NCBI GenBank assembly: GCA_018241965.1
Contig: JAFECS010000002.1
Coordinates: 1-33,043 of the forward strand
Length of the DNA stretch: 33,043 nucleotides
Source: Pseudomonadota bacterium
Lineage (GTDB): Bacteria > Pseudomonadota > Gammaproteobacteria > Berkiellales > Berkiellaceae
Reading direction: 5' to 3'
Numbering within the stretch: position 1 is the stretch's first letter; each line of letters opens with the position of its first letter. Made by a program: the position numbers and the translations under genes. The notes under the pieces are model-generated. The model worked only from the letters and a program-made list of their open reading frames with translations, did no database searches and was not told where the DNA came from. Below, in pieces: positions 25,301 to 32,671 of the stretch.

Positions 25301-25691
25301 TATTATTGATTCTAATGGCAGAAGCATTAATACCGGCTTGCACTGTTGAGCCGTTATTAACTGTTACTGTCGCATTAGCACCCAAACCAGGCTGAATATG
25401 GATACCAATACCCGTGCCTGAAGTTAAAATGGCATTCGGTGGGGAGCTGGCGTGATTATTTGGCTCTATCGTAAGTGAGGCCGCGGCTGAATCAATTTGT
25501 ACACCATCATTGTTTGCTGGCGGTTGAATAATACCCGATGGTGTAATATCTATATTAGCATTTACCGACGTTTGCTGCGTGGCGGTCAGCGGTGAATTTT
25601 TACTATCCACCACTAAATCTGCATAAGCCAAAGGCATCACATAATATGTCGATGCTAAAGCTAAAGAAAACCACCTATTTTTTTGCATCAT
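22356..25691 (-). CDS. Large type Va autotransporter, third gene of operon
   Basis: About 1111 residues: a signal peptide (MMQKNRWFSLALASTYYVMPLAYA), a passenger of some 700 residues built of Asn/Gly/Thr-rich beta-helix repeats (ITNSGNLFGG, INNNSGGLIS, VNNAGNVNVQG), a helical linker (LGQLQLLPDIPSVSNALAELAPSYN...MDNAFDSVHARL) and a C-terminal 12-strand barrel of about 280 residues. The passenger includes NGGTGNDTF, like an RTX nonapeptide. It is paralogous to the preceding gene across its length, with the barrel most alike. A barrel loop carries a Cys in APYQACSDNST that the paralogue lacks. ATG 25691 has GGGA six bases upstream, inside the last codons of the previous gene. It probably displays an adhesin-like surface domain. 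Confidence 0.92.
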   Translation of the reverse strand: MMQKNRWFSLALASTYYVMPLAYADLVVDSKNSPLTATQQTSVNANIDITPSGIIQPPANNDGVQIDSAAASLTIEPNNHASSPPNAILTSGTGIGIHIQPGLGANATVTVNNGSTVQAGINASAIRINNTMATITNSGNLFGGISGIHIFNGGTNGTINNLGGVIQGTTSPSILINVGSSGMVITNSVSGANAGKIQSTNAGIDAFQANSSFTSLTNNTGSFIQATTGNAISLGTVAVGAITGDVENAGTITSAGPFTISILGQAFNGVINNNSGGLISNTGGGYAFNITQSFGTINNNANATITSTGSATADGFAIFGNAPGTVNNAGNVNVQGDAYYLIGTSTGLVNSGIMTSSNNHTVWVDTGSTLANGIINTGTIQQTGASKAVFLNNANNIVAPLFQNGGSIIGDVDLNGAGGAALTMSGGTITGNVTSTQFNASTLQLNGGIIQGTLTIGNTAAGTNIINLAGTSLQAINGGTGNDTFNITGGSFTALNGGAGTNIMNVNASFNQTGTVTNVPTVFVNNAGTTYTASNTISNINNALTINANTTMVANAGVGGVSGTGTLNVNNGGTLTIVSGSSVNMATATNLGRVNIQNNASLNTTGTYSQSGTFAPTIQDSTAGGFGQIVSNTNATFNPGSIIAPQLGTGSFITNNSVFPIVQAAAPIVGFGNITLVEPTSAIVQYRLDNTINPNQVNLITQTVPLTLVATPDIPLSVAASLEPIAQTTNDPIMLAFLGQLQLLPDIPSVSNALAELAPSYNYALPASSRISMDNAFDSVHARLESMSKIGLLVQEANYNMDRDYELYNGINYGDKNVISLATDQYGAWVKGYGTILDQHKRHNIEGYKAESSGVAFGFDWRPTEYATVGIAESFTKVNTTDYTQQQNKVNVNTAQTTVYGWFAPYQACSDNSTQTLYFESMLAVASHKYQTTRNIVVNVFNAQADASFYGWHYGAQFDMGYAFVSVDNYLVAPFARFRYTYLNIGDYSEYNAGGLSLNVQNEDLDETVTGLGIRLALKRDYIQAIYVPEFSFALLYDFSGQAQDMQSNFLGQGNPFYVNSIKPAQYIQQYSAGITAYTSDGYSFNLKGNFEHREQFFGYNVYAQLKYAWG

Positions 25692-25693
25692 TA

Positions 25694-28600
25694 TCAATCC
25701 CATTGATAACTTAATTGTAGATATCCGTTATAAGCAAACATTTCGTTTCGATATTCAAAAATGAATTTCAGCGCTGCATTGTAACCATCATTGGTATAAG
25801 CATTCACCCCCAAACTATATTGCTGGATGATTTGCGCGGGCTTAAGACCATTGACATAAAAGAAACCGCCGCCGCCTAAGAAGTTTGCCTGTATTGCTTG
25901 TTCTTTGCCGGCAAAATCATATAACAATGTGGCTGTGGCTTCAGGCACATAAACCGCTTGGATATAGTCGCGTATTCCCGCAATTCTTAAACCAACGCCT
26001 GCAATCATTTCATCGATGGGGCCATTTTGCACCGATAAATCAATGCCACCTGCACCCACTTCTGAATAATCTGAGATATGTAAATAGGTATAGCGACCAC
26101 GCACATAAGGTGCAACAACCCAATTTTCATCTTTAATCGCATAGCCTATATCTGTTTGCGCGCCATATTGTGTGCCAATGAAATTAGCTGTCGCATTACC
26201 AACAAAAGAACCAATCTGCATGTTTCGCGTGGTGTCGTATTTATGCGAAGCGATGGCCAACATGGTATCAAAATAAACCGATTGCATGGGTTCAAACCAA
26301 CCATAAAATGTTGCCTGATAGCTCCATGTTTCAATTTTGTTTTGTGCCGTCGTGTCATCCGTGGTTTCGACTTTATTACCGCTTAACGCTAAACCAACTA
26401 ACGCTTGATTGGTTAAACGCCAATCCCAGCCAATACCAATGCCAGCAGCATCGGCTAAAAAGCCTTCTACTTGTTCACGTTTATGTTGGTCTACAATGGT
26501 GCCATACACTTTAGCCCAGGCATTGAAGTGATTGGAGCCAAAATTAATCACATTTCTGTCGCCGTAATTTACACCATTATAAAGTTCGTAATCGCGCACT
26601 TCACGGTAATCTTCTTCCGTGGAAAATGGCCCTAACCCATGTAATTGTTCAAGGCGTTGTTGCACGCTATCTAGCGCATTGTCCATACAAATTCGGCTTG
26701 AGGTGGGTAAGGCATTATTTAAAGAAGGCGCAAGTTGCAACAGGGCCTGCGTTAAAGTTGTATTATCGGGCATTAATTCTAATTGGCCTAATAAGGCCGC
26801 TAATTCAGGATTGGTGGTGCCGCCAAAGAGCAAGGGATCTAATGCTGCACCTATTGCTTGCGCGGTATCGCCTTCGGCAACGCCTGCAATCGGCTCTAGA
26901 TTTAAAGTTAATACGATGTTGTTCGGATTCACTGTTTGGCTAAAAAACACTAAGGCTGATTGTGGTTGTACTAAGGTTGGAGCCCCAACAACACCCGCGG
27001 CTGCGTTCACAACTGTATATTGAGCGCCAGGAGCGACAAACACGCCACCGGTTAACAAAGACGGATTCATGGTGCTACCGGCATTAAAGGTTGCTGTGCC
27101 TGTTGTTGTTAACAAACCAGTGGCACCGCCATTAGACACCACAGGATAATAGCCTGCACCCGCATTTTGCGAATAATTTCCTGTGACGCTTAAAGTTCCC
27201 CCTGGCTGGGTTGATAAAAGGCCATTATTATTGACTTGTGCGACTGTAAAGGTTGACCCCGGGTTGATTGTTAAGCCGCCATTGGCAGCAATATTAATGT
27301 TAGCAGCAAGTGAACCATTTAAAGGATTAAAATTAGTCACCATGGAGCCGCCAGCATTGATATTAAAGGTGGAGGTTCCATTAATTTGGGCATTTACCGT
27401 ATATAAACCATTGTTGACTTTAATTGTTGGGATATTATTAATAACAGCAGTTTGCGTGAAGTTGCCGTTAATATTAAGAATATCAGCGCCACCGCCACCG
27501 TTTAACACTGTAAAACTGCCACCGCTTAAATTAAAAGTATCGTTACCTGTGCCACCATTAAGCGCTTGCAATTTTGAGCCACTTAAATTCACCACGTTAC
27601 CAGCAACATTGCCTAAAGTGGTGCTTCCGGTTATGCTGCCTCCGCTTAAATTCAAAATGCTGGCGTTGGCCGCACCTGATAATACGTTTCCATTTATAGT
27701 ACCACCGGTCATGGTAAAAGCTGGGATAGTTGGCGCTAAGGGAGTCGTTGGGTTTACATTCGTTGCTAACAACACATTCCCCGTAATAGTGCCGCCCAGT
27801 TGCAGCAAAGGTATATTGATATTGGGGCCATCGGTTTGTAAATCAATCGCAGCACCGCCACCTGTATTACTGATAATATTGCTATTAACAATACCGTAGC
27901 CAACCGTATTGTAGACAATGCCGGTCACGGTAGAACCGTTTCTACCCCAAATAGCAGGGTTAGCTGCGGAAGTAGTAGTGATAGTACCTGTATTGTTTAG
28001 CCCTGTTGATGTCGTGTTGGTGTTATATAAAAATGAAACTGCATTGGTTTGAATGGTGCCCGCATTATTCACGGTACCAGGAGAATTACCAGTAACATTA
28101 ATACCAAAATCAGTTCCTGTTGCACTTATAATAGCGCCGGAATTATTATTAATGGCACTGAAAGAATTATTTGCAAATATAACATTGCCGCCATTACCGG
28201 TTGCCTGGATTACACCACCTGAATTGTTATTAATCGTGCCATTAAAGATATTGGCGATGTAAATAGTTTGAGCGCCGCCTGTAGAATTAATCAAGCCATA
28301 GTTAAATATGTCGCCGGTGATAGCCCCAACTGCCGTAGGTGCAATACTAATTGCATTTCCGTTTGCAGATTGAATGGTACTATTCGCATTATTGGTGATG
28401 GAAGTGAAACTTTGGTTTACCTGAATAGTGTCACCATTGCCTGCATTTGCAATCAACGCACCACTATCATTGGTTAAAGTAAGCCCCGTTCCGCCATTAG
28501 CAACACCACCTTCCACTAAGATGGTTGGTACAGCACTAACAATGCCACCTTGTATTTTAGCACCAGAGCCTGAGTTAAAAATGGTGGCATTTACCCCACC

Positions 28601-29077
28601 TGCAGGAATATCAATCGCATTGCCGCCACCAAATAAACCTCCGCTATTGTTAATGGTAGCGGTGGTATCTGCGATGACAATCGCGTTACCAGTTCCTGTG
28701 GTAGTGATATTGCTACCACTGTTTACGGTGATAATCGTGGGCGTATTTTTGCCTGCCCCGTTGAGAATATTAATGCCATGACCTGTGCCTGAAGCGATAA
28801 TCGCATTATTACCTGCTGTTGTATTAGTGGGATCGATAGTAATAGTTATACTACCTGTATCCACCTTAATACCATCAATATTGGTGGCATTCACTTTACC
28901 TGTGCTGGTAATTTCAATACTGCCGGTTTGAGTGGCAACCAGCTGTGTATTGGGCACAGGCTCATCGTATTGGGACATCAAAACAGTATCAGCATAGACA
29001 ATACTTGCTGCAAATAAACTTGAGGCTAAAACGGCTTGAGCGAGATGGAGGGTTTTTTTCATCCTATGCCCACTCAT
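25694..29077 (-). CDS. Large type Va autotransporter, second gene of operon
   Basis: A 1127-residue autotransporter with signal peptide (MKKTLHLAQAVLASSLFAASIVYA). The passenger is rich in Asn/Gly/Thr repeats (VNSGSNITTTGTGNAIV, INNNSGGVIQATG, VNNAGTIQTN), with an NGGTGNDTFNLSGGSF block and a second NGGGGADILNI block. The linker (LGQLELMPDNTTLTQALLQLAPSLNNALPTSSRICMDNALDSVQQRL) precedes the barrel (about 845-1127), ending YNGYLQLSYQWD. The passenger should fold as a beta-helix exposed on the surface. Two starts are possible: ATG 29077 with AAGGT five bases before, overlapping the previous gene by 14 bases, or ATG 29062, which directly begins the signal peptide. It is a tandem paralogue of the third gene. 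Confidence 0.92.
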   Translation of the reverse strand: MSGHRMKKTLHLAQAVLASSLFAASIVYADTVLMSQYDEPVPNTQLVATQTGSIEITSTGKVNATNIDGIKVDTGSITITIDPTNTTAGNNAIIASGTGHGINILNGAGKNTPTIITVNSGSNITTTGTGNAIVIADTTATINNSGGLFGGGNAIDIPAGGVNATIFNSGSGAKIQGGIVSAVPTILVEGGVANGGTGLTLTNDSGALIANAGNGDTIQVNQSFTSITNNANSTIQSANGNAISIAPTAVGAITGDIFNYGLINSTGGAQTIYIANIFNGTINNNSGGVIQATGNGGNVIFANNSFSAINNNSGAIISATGTDFGINVTGNSPGTVNNAGTIQTNAVSFLYNTNTTSTGLNNTGTITTTSAANPAIWGRNGSTVTGIVYNTVGYGIVNSNIISNTGGGAAIDLQTDGPNINIPLLQLGGTITGNVLLATNVNPTTPLAPTIPAFTMTGGTINGNVLSGAANASILNLSGGSITGSTTLGNVAGNVVNLSGSKLQALNGGTGNDTFNLSGGSFTVLNGGGGADILNINGNFTQTAVINNIPTIKVNNGLYTVNAQINGTSTFNINAGGSMVTNFNPLNGSLAANINIAANGGLTINPGSTFTVAQVNNNGLLSTQPGGTLSVTGNYSQNAGAGYYPVVSNGGATGLLTTTGTATFNAGSTMNPSLLTGGVFVAPGAQYTVVNAAAGVVGAPTLVQPQSALVFFSQTVNPNNIVLTLNLEPIAGVAEGDTAQAIGAALDPLLFGGTTNPELAALLGQLELMPDNTTLTQALLQLAPSLNNALPTSSRICMDNALDSVQQRLEQLHGLGPFSTEEDYREVRDYELYNGVNYGDRNVINFGSNHFNAWAKVYGTIVDQHKREQVEGFLADAAGIGIGWDWRLTNQALVGLALSGNKVETTDDTTAQNKIETWSYQATFYGWFEPMQSVYFDTMLAIASHKYDTTRNMQIGSFVGNATANFIGTQYGAQTDIGYAIKDENWVVAPYVRGRYTYLHISDYSEVGAGGIDLSVQNGPIDEMIAGVGLRIAGIRDYIQAVYVPEATATLLYDFAGKEQAIQANFLGGGGFFYVNGLKPAQIIQQYSLGVNAYTNDGYNAALKFIFEYRNEMFAYNGYLQLSYQWD

Positions 29078-30383
29078 GTCTTACCTTAATAAAAGCTGCA
29101 TGGCGATGATAATCACTTCTTGCAGCGTAATCGTATTGAATAATAACCGTGGTATTCACATAACTATGCACGGCGATACCAGCACCCACTTCAAAACTGT
29201 TGCTGGCAGGCTCTGCGCCTTGACTTAAGAAATCAAAACCACCGCCTGTAAATAAGGCGGTTGCAGTTTGAGCGTCGTGGCTAAAATCATGGAAAGCATA
29301 TGCATGAATTTCAGGAGTAACGTAGGCCTTTTCAAATTCATTTTGATATTCCAGTTTAATTCCCGCTCCCAAAGGCACAAAGGTCATGTCTTGATATTTG
29401 GCATACAGATCTAACCCAAAAGCATCGCGCTCAAAATAACCATTGATATTAAATTGTGAGAAAGTGAGCATCACTTTGGGAATAGCATGGAAGTGTCCAC
29501 ACTCATAGCGATAGCCTGTTTCAACATGCGCATTGGTTTCCCAGGCACCAAAATCTGCCCAAGCGATACGCACAAAGGGTTCTCCCCCAACCGGTGGCAC
29601 TAAAATGTTACGGTTGTTGTCATAGTCGTTATAAGCAACCGTGAAAGAACCATTTAAGAAAAAGGGTCGCTCAAAAGTTAAGCCTGCATACATGGTCAGC
29701 TGATAACGTTTAATATCTAAAAAGCTGCCTGAAGGGCCGCGCGATTCTACATCCGCATGAACAAAGCCACCGGCAAGGCCGACCATAAAGTTTGGGGAAA
29801 AAAGATGATCACGTCCAACCAAAATTCCTAACACATCGGCATCATAACCGGGTACCGTGTAACGTTCATCTTGGCCAGTGTTATTGCCTACTAATTGTGC
29901 CCAAACACCTTTATCAATTTCAGCAGTATCAGTGGTGGTTACTGTTTCACCATTGGTTGATTCTATAAGTTCTGAAATTTTATCAGGAACATCGCCATCT
30001 TTGGCTTTAGCTTTAGGTTTATCTTTATTTTTTTCTGTATCGACTTCATCACCGCTTGAGACACCGGAAGCTGTTTTGATTCTAATTAAACGATCATAAA
30101 GCACAGATTCCATTTGCCGCATGGGGCCTTCAGAGGCTGCTCGTAAACTGCCGTCCGCAGAAGGAATTAATGTTTGCAGCGCATCAAATCTTTGCTGTTC
30201 TGTGGGAAGCGCATTTAATGCGATAATTAAGTCGTTAAGCTCAGGAGCCGTGACTGCCGCAGTTGGTTGCAGCGCCTGCAACATAGAGCCGACATCAGGA
30301 TAAACAAGAGCATAGCTAGGCAGACTGGCACTTGCTAACACAATAGCCCATAGCGAAGATATTTTTATTTTATCTACGGACAT
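29064..30383 (-). CDS. Autotransporter barrel with minimal passenger, first gene of operon
   Basis: From ATG 30383 (AGGGAG Shine-Dalgarno upstream) the protein has 439 residues. A signal peptide ends near SLPSYA. Only about 120 residues precede the barrel, and these resemble the pre-barrel helical linker of its larger neighbours (LNALPTEQQRFDALQTLIPSADGS...MRQMESVLYDRL). A charged Lys/Asp-rich linker (EVDTEKNKDKPKAKAKDGDVPDK) then leads to the outer-membrane barrel (GVWAQLVGNNTGQDERYTVPGYDADVLGILVGRDHLF... to KVRHEWA). There is no beta-helix passenger. It leads the three-gene operon and might be a porin-like barrel or an accessory for the two large proteins; that role is inference. Its barrel differs clearly from the other two. 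Confidence 0.88.
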   Translation of the reverse strand: MSVDKIKISSLWAIVLASASLPSYALVYPDVGSMLQALQPTAAVTAPELNDLIIALNALPTEQQRFDALQTLIPSADGSLRAASEGPMRQMESVLYDRLIRIKTASGVSSGDEVDTEKNKDKPKAKAKDGDVPDKISELIESTNGETVTTTDTAEIDKGVWAQLVGNNTGQDERYTVPGYDADVLGILVGRDHLFSPNFMVGLAGGFVHADVESRGPSGSFLDIKRYQLTMYAGLTFERPFFLNGSFTVAYNDYDNNRNILVPPVGGEPFVRIAWADFGAWETNAHVETGYRYECGHFHAIPKVMLTFSQFNINGYFERDAFGLDLYAKYQDMTFVPLGAGIKLEYQNEFEKAYVTPEIHAYAFHDFSHDAQTATALFTGGGFDFLSQGAEPASNSFEVGAGIAVHSYVNTTVIIQYDYAARSDYHRHAAFIKVRHEWA

Positions 30384-30518
30384 TACATCTCTCCCTGACA
30401 TATTTCTTCAATCCTACCATTGGTGCGGCTTCCCCCAAAGCATTCAGTAAAGATATTTTGAGGACATCCGCAGTAAGTTTTAAAATAGGAAAAACATCTA
30501 ACAGAACGCTAACTTAAT

Positions 30519-31352
30519 ATGAAATACCTTATATATGCTATCTTTATTTTTTTAATGGCATGCAGCAGTGCACAAAAGCCTTATGATCACCATACGCATA
30601 AGGTGATAAATCAAGCATTTCAACAAGGGTTTACTCAAAAACAGTATGCAACTCATTATTTTGTGTTAACGACCTTTGAACATATTCCACAACCTGCACC
30701 TGACACACTCTATGTTTATATTGAGGGCGATGGAAATAGTTGGAAAACAAGATATCGATTATCAGATAACCCTACCCCTAAACAACCCTTAGGGTTGAAG
30801 TTAGCAATCAATGATCCACATCCAGGAGTGATCTATATTGGCAGACCTTGTCAGTACACACCGCTAGCATTAGATAAAAATTGTGATCCCAAATATTGGT
30901 CTAGCCATCGCTATGCCCCTGAAGTGATTTCTTCATTTGATGAGTTGCTTACCCAAGTTAAAAATAAGCATAAGAACACTAACTTTGTTTTGGTAGGTTT
31001 TTCAGGTGGCGCCAGTGTTGCACTGTTAAGCGCAGCAAAAAGAAAAGATGTGATTGGGATCTTCACCGTGGCGGGTGATTTAGATCATGAAATATTAAAT
31101 CAACATCACAAAACAACGCCCCTCACTGGATCATTGAACCCAAGTACGGTTGCCAAGCAAATTAACCCTATCCCGCAACATCATTGGGTGGGTGATAAAG
31201 ACACCATTGTGCCTATGTGGCTAGCACAAAGTTATGCCCAAAAAGCCAATAACCCCAGTTGTGTGAAAGTTTTTACGCTTAAAGGCGCCAGTCACCATAA
31301 AGGTTGGGAGCAAAAGTGGAGGGAGATAGTGAGTGCAGAGCTTAAATGTTAA
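30519..31352 (+). CDS. Lipoprotein alpha/beta-hydrolase
   Basis: A 277-residue protein with a lipoprotein signal ending FLMAC15-SS, so it is probably anchored in a membrane facing the periplasm. The hydrolase fold is supported by LYVYIEGDGNSWKTRY, the nucleophile elbow GFSGGASVALL, an acid candidate in HWVGDKDTIVP and a histidine in GASHHKGWE. GDGNSW near the oxyanion region and the pair of Cys in GRPCQYTPLALDKNC look conserved within such proteins. Substrate unknown; an esterase or lipase role is likely. The start is an ATG at 30519, divergent from the autotransporter operon with a 135-base gap. A triple hairpin repeat follows the stop. Confidence 0.85.
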   Translation: MKYLIYAIFIFLMACSSAQKPYDHHTHKVINQAFQQGFTQKQYATHYFVLTTFEHIPQPAPDTLYVYIEGDGNSWKTRYRLSDNPTPKQPLGLKLAINDPHPGVIYIGRPCQYTPLALDKNCDPKYWSSHRYAPEVISSFDELLTQVKNKHKNTNFVLVGFSGGASVALLSAAKRKDVIGIFTVAGDLDHEILNQHHKTTPLTGSLNPSTVAKQINPIPQHHWVGDKDTIVPMWLAQSYAQKANNPSCVKVFTLKGASHHKGWEQKWREIVSAELKC

Positions 31353-31356
31353 CTAT

Positions 31357-31486
31357 AAAAACCCCCCGCTCGTTCCTCGCGACCCCCTTTGATAACAAAG
31401 GGGGTAAGATCTTTTCCTTCCCTTTGTTATCAAAGGGGCATGATCTTTTTCCCCCCTTTGTTATCAAAGGGGGGCTAGGGGGGTTT
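31357..31486. repeat. Triple CCCTTTG hairpin array
   Basis: Three related hairpins: 31383-31404 (CCCCCTTTG, loop ATAA, CAAAGGGGG), 31420-31437 (CCCTTTG, loop TTAT) and 31451-31474 (CCCCCCTTTG, loop TTAT). Hairpins 2 and 3 are tandem, each preceded by GATCTTTT, while the loop of hairpin 1 is inverted. Outer arms AAACCCCCC (31359-31367) and GGGGGGTTT (31478-31486) close the element. It fills the gap between the hydrolase and bioF and may end upstream transcription. Confidence 0.88.
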
Positions 31487-31534
31487 ATTTAAATCAGCTA
31501 TAGTTCCCCATCTCTCAAAAACCTGTATTATATT

Positions 31535-32671
31535 ATGCGACCAACTTATTCTGCGTTTACTCTATTTAACGCCAAACTCCGCCAAAATCATCTCTTGCGT
31601 CATTTACCGCGCCATCAGCACTATGCGTTAGATTTTTCTACCAACGATTACTTAGGCTTAAGCCAGCATCCCTATATTATTGACGCGGCGATAAAAGCGG
31701 CTGATAAATATGGTGTGGGATACAAAGCTTCAAGACTCGTTAGCGCTAATCAACAACAAATTCAAGCGCTAGAAAAACTGATTGCCCAAAGCAAAAACGC
31801 CGCCAGTAGCTTAATTTTTAATTCTGGTTTTCAAGCGAATATTTCGGTGATTAGTGCACTCTTAGATCCTAAAGTGCAAGGCACTGCGTTAGTGTTTGCC
31901 GATAGATTAAATCATGCCAGCATGCATGCGGCTTGCCAATTAGCGCACATTAAACAACAGCGATTTAATCATTTAGATTATGATCACCTTGCTTATTTGC
32001 TAGCCAAAGCGCCATTAACACAACCCAAATTTATTTTAACTGAATCTGTGTTTGGTATGGATGGCGATGTAGCTGATCTTGCACGTATTATTTCATTGGC
32101 TAAACAATATAAAGCATTTACTTATGTAGATGAAGCCCACGCAAGTGGATTATTTGGCAAACAAGGTTATGGATTGACAGAAGATTTCCCCAAAGAAATT
32201 GATGTTGTGATGGGCACTTTTAGCAAAGCCTTGGGCGGTAGTGGTGCTTATATTACTTGTCATAAAGCGATTAAAAGATATCTGGTTAACCGCGCGCAAG
32301 GCTTTGTGTTTTCTACTGGGCCTTCTCCCATGCAGGTAGCCGCAATGCAAGCGGCGTGGGAATTAATTCCCAGTTTGCAAACAAAAGTAAAATCGTTGTT
32401 TGAAAAAGCGGCTTATCTTAAAAATCGTTTACTGGCTTTAGGCTTTGACACGGGCAACTCGAGTTCGCATATTATTCCGCTGATCATGAAAGAGGCAGCA
32501 ACGACGATGCGCGTACAAGCAGAACTTGCAAAGCATGGCATTCGTGTTAGCGCTATTCGCCCACCTTCTGTGCCATCTCAGAAAAGCCGACTGCGAATAG
32601 CGTTAACACTCTCCCATACAGATGAAGATATTAATTTATTGATAAAAGAGATTTGCCGCATTATTAATTAG
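31535..32671 (+). CDS. bioF: 8-amino-7-oxononanoate synthase
   Basis: BioF condenses pimeloyl-ACP with L-alanine to 8-amino-7-oxononanoate in biotin synthesis, using PLP. The 378-residue protein matches the family: DFSTNDYLGLSQHP near the start, FADRLNHASMHAA, YVDEAHASGLFG (Asp199, His202), the PLP lysine Lys231 in GTFSKALGGSGAYI, and the BioF-like C-terminal VSAIRPPSVPSQKSRLRIALTLSHTDEDI. The substrate region GYKASRLVSANQQQ differs a little from the usual GSGASRLVSG, so another alpha-oxoamine synthase activity is possible but less likely. No Shine-Dalgarno is visible before the ATG, which sits in an AT-rich TATATTATG context. No other bio genes are adjacent in view; the stop overlaps that of the convergent repeat protein. 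Confidence 0.85.
   Translation: MRPTYSAFTLFNAKLRQNHLLRHLPRHQHYALDFSTNDYLGLSQHPYIIDAAIKAADKYGVGYKASRLVSANQQQIQALEKLIAQSKNAASSLIFNSGFQANISVISALLDPKVQGTALVFADRLNHASMHAACQLAHIKQQRFNHLDYDHLAYLLAKAPLTQPKFILTESVFGMDGDVADLARIISLAKQYKAFTYVDEAHASGLFGKQGYGLTEDFPKEIDVVMGTFSKALGGSGAYITCHKAIKRYLVNRAQGFVFSTGPSPMQVAAMQAAWELIPSLQTKVKSLFEKAAYLKNRLLALGFDTGNSSSHIIPLIMKEAATTMRVQAELAKHGIRVSAIRPPSVPSQKSRLRIALTLSHTDEDINLLIKEICRIIN

Noticed and set aside
25093..25395. Pro/Leu/Val-rich frames on the plus strand across 23827-28781
   Set aside because: They repeat the complement of beta-helix codons and lack starts with ribosome sites.
27183..27899. Open frame of 238 residues on the plus strand inside the second autotransporter
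   Set aside because: It is antisense to Asn/Gly/Thr-rich repeats, is Pro/Val/Leu-rich, and has no Shine-Dalgarno or family. It is a shadow of the passenger.
31535..31537. Leaderless bioF transcript
   Set aside because: The lack of a Shine-Dalgarno and the AT-rich flank hint at it, but no convincing -35/-10 pair could be placed.
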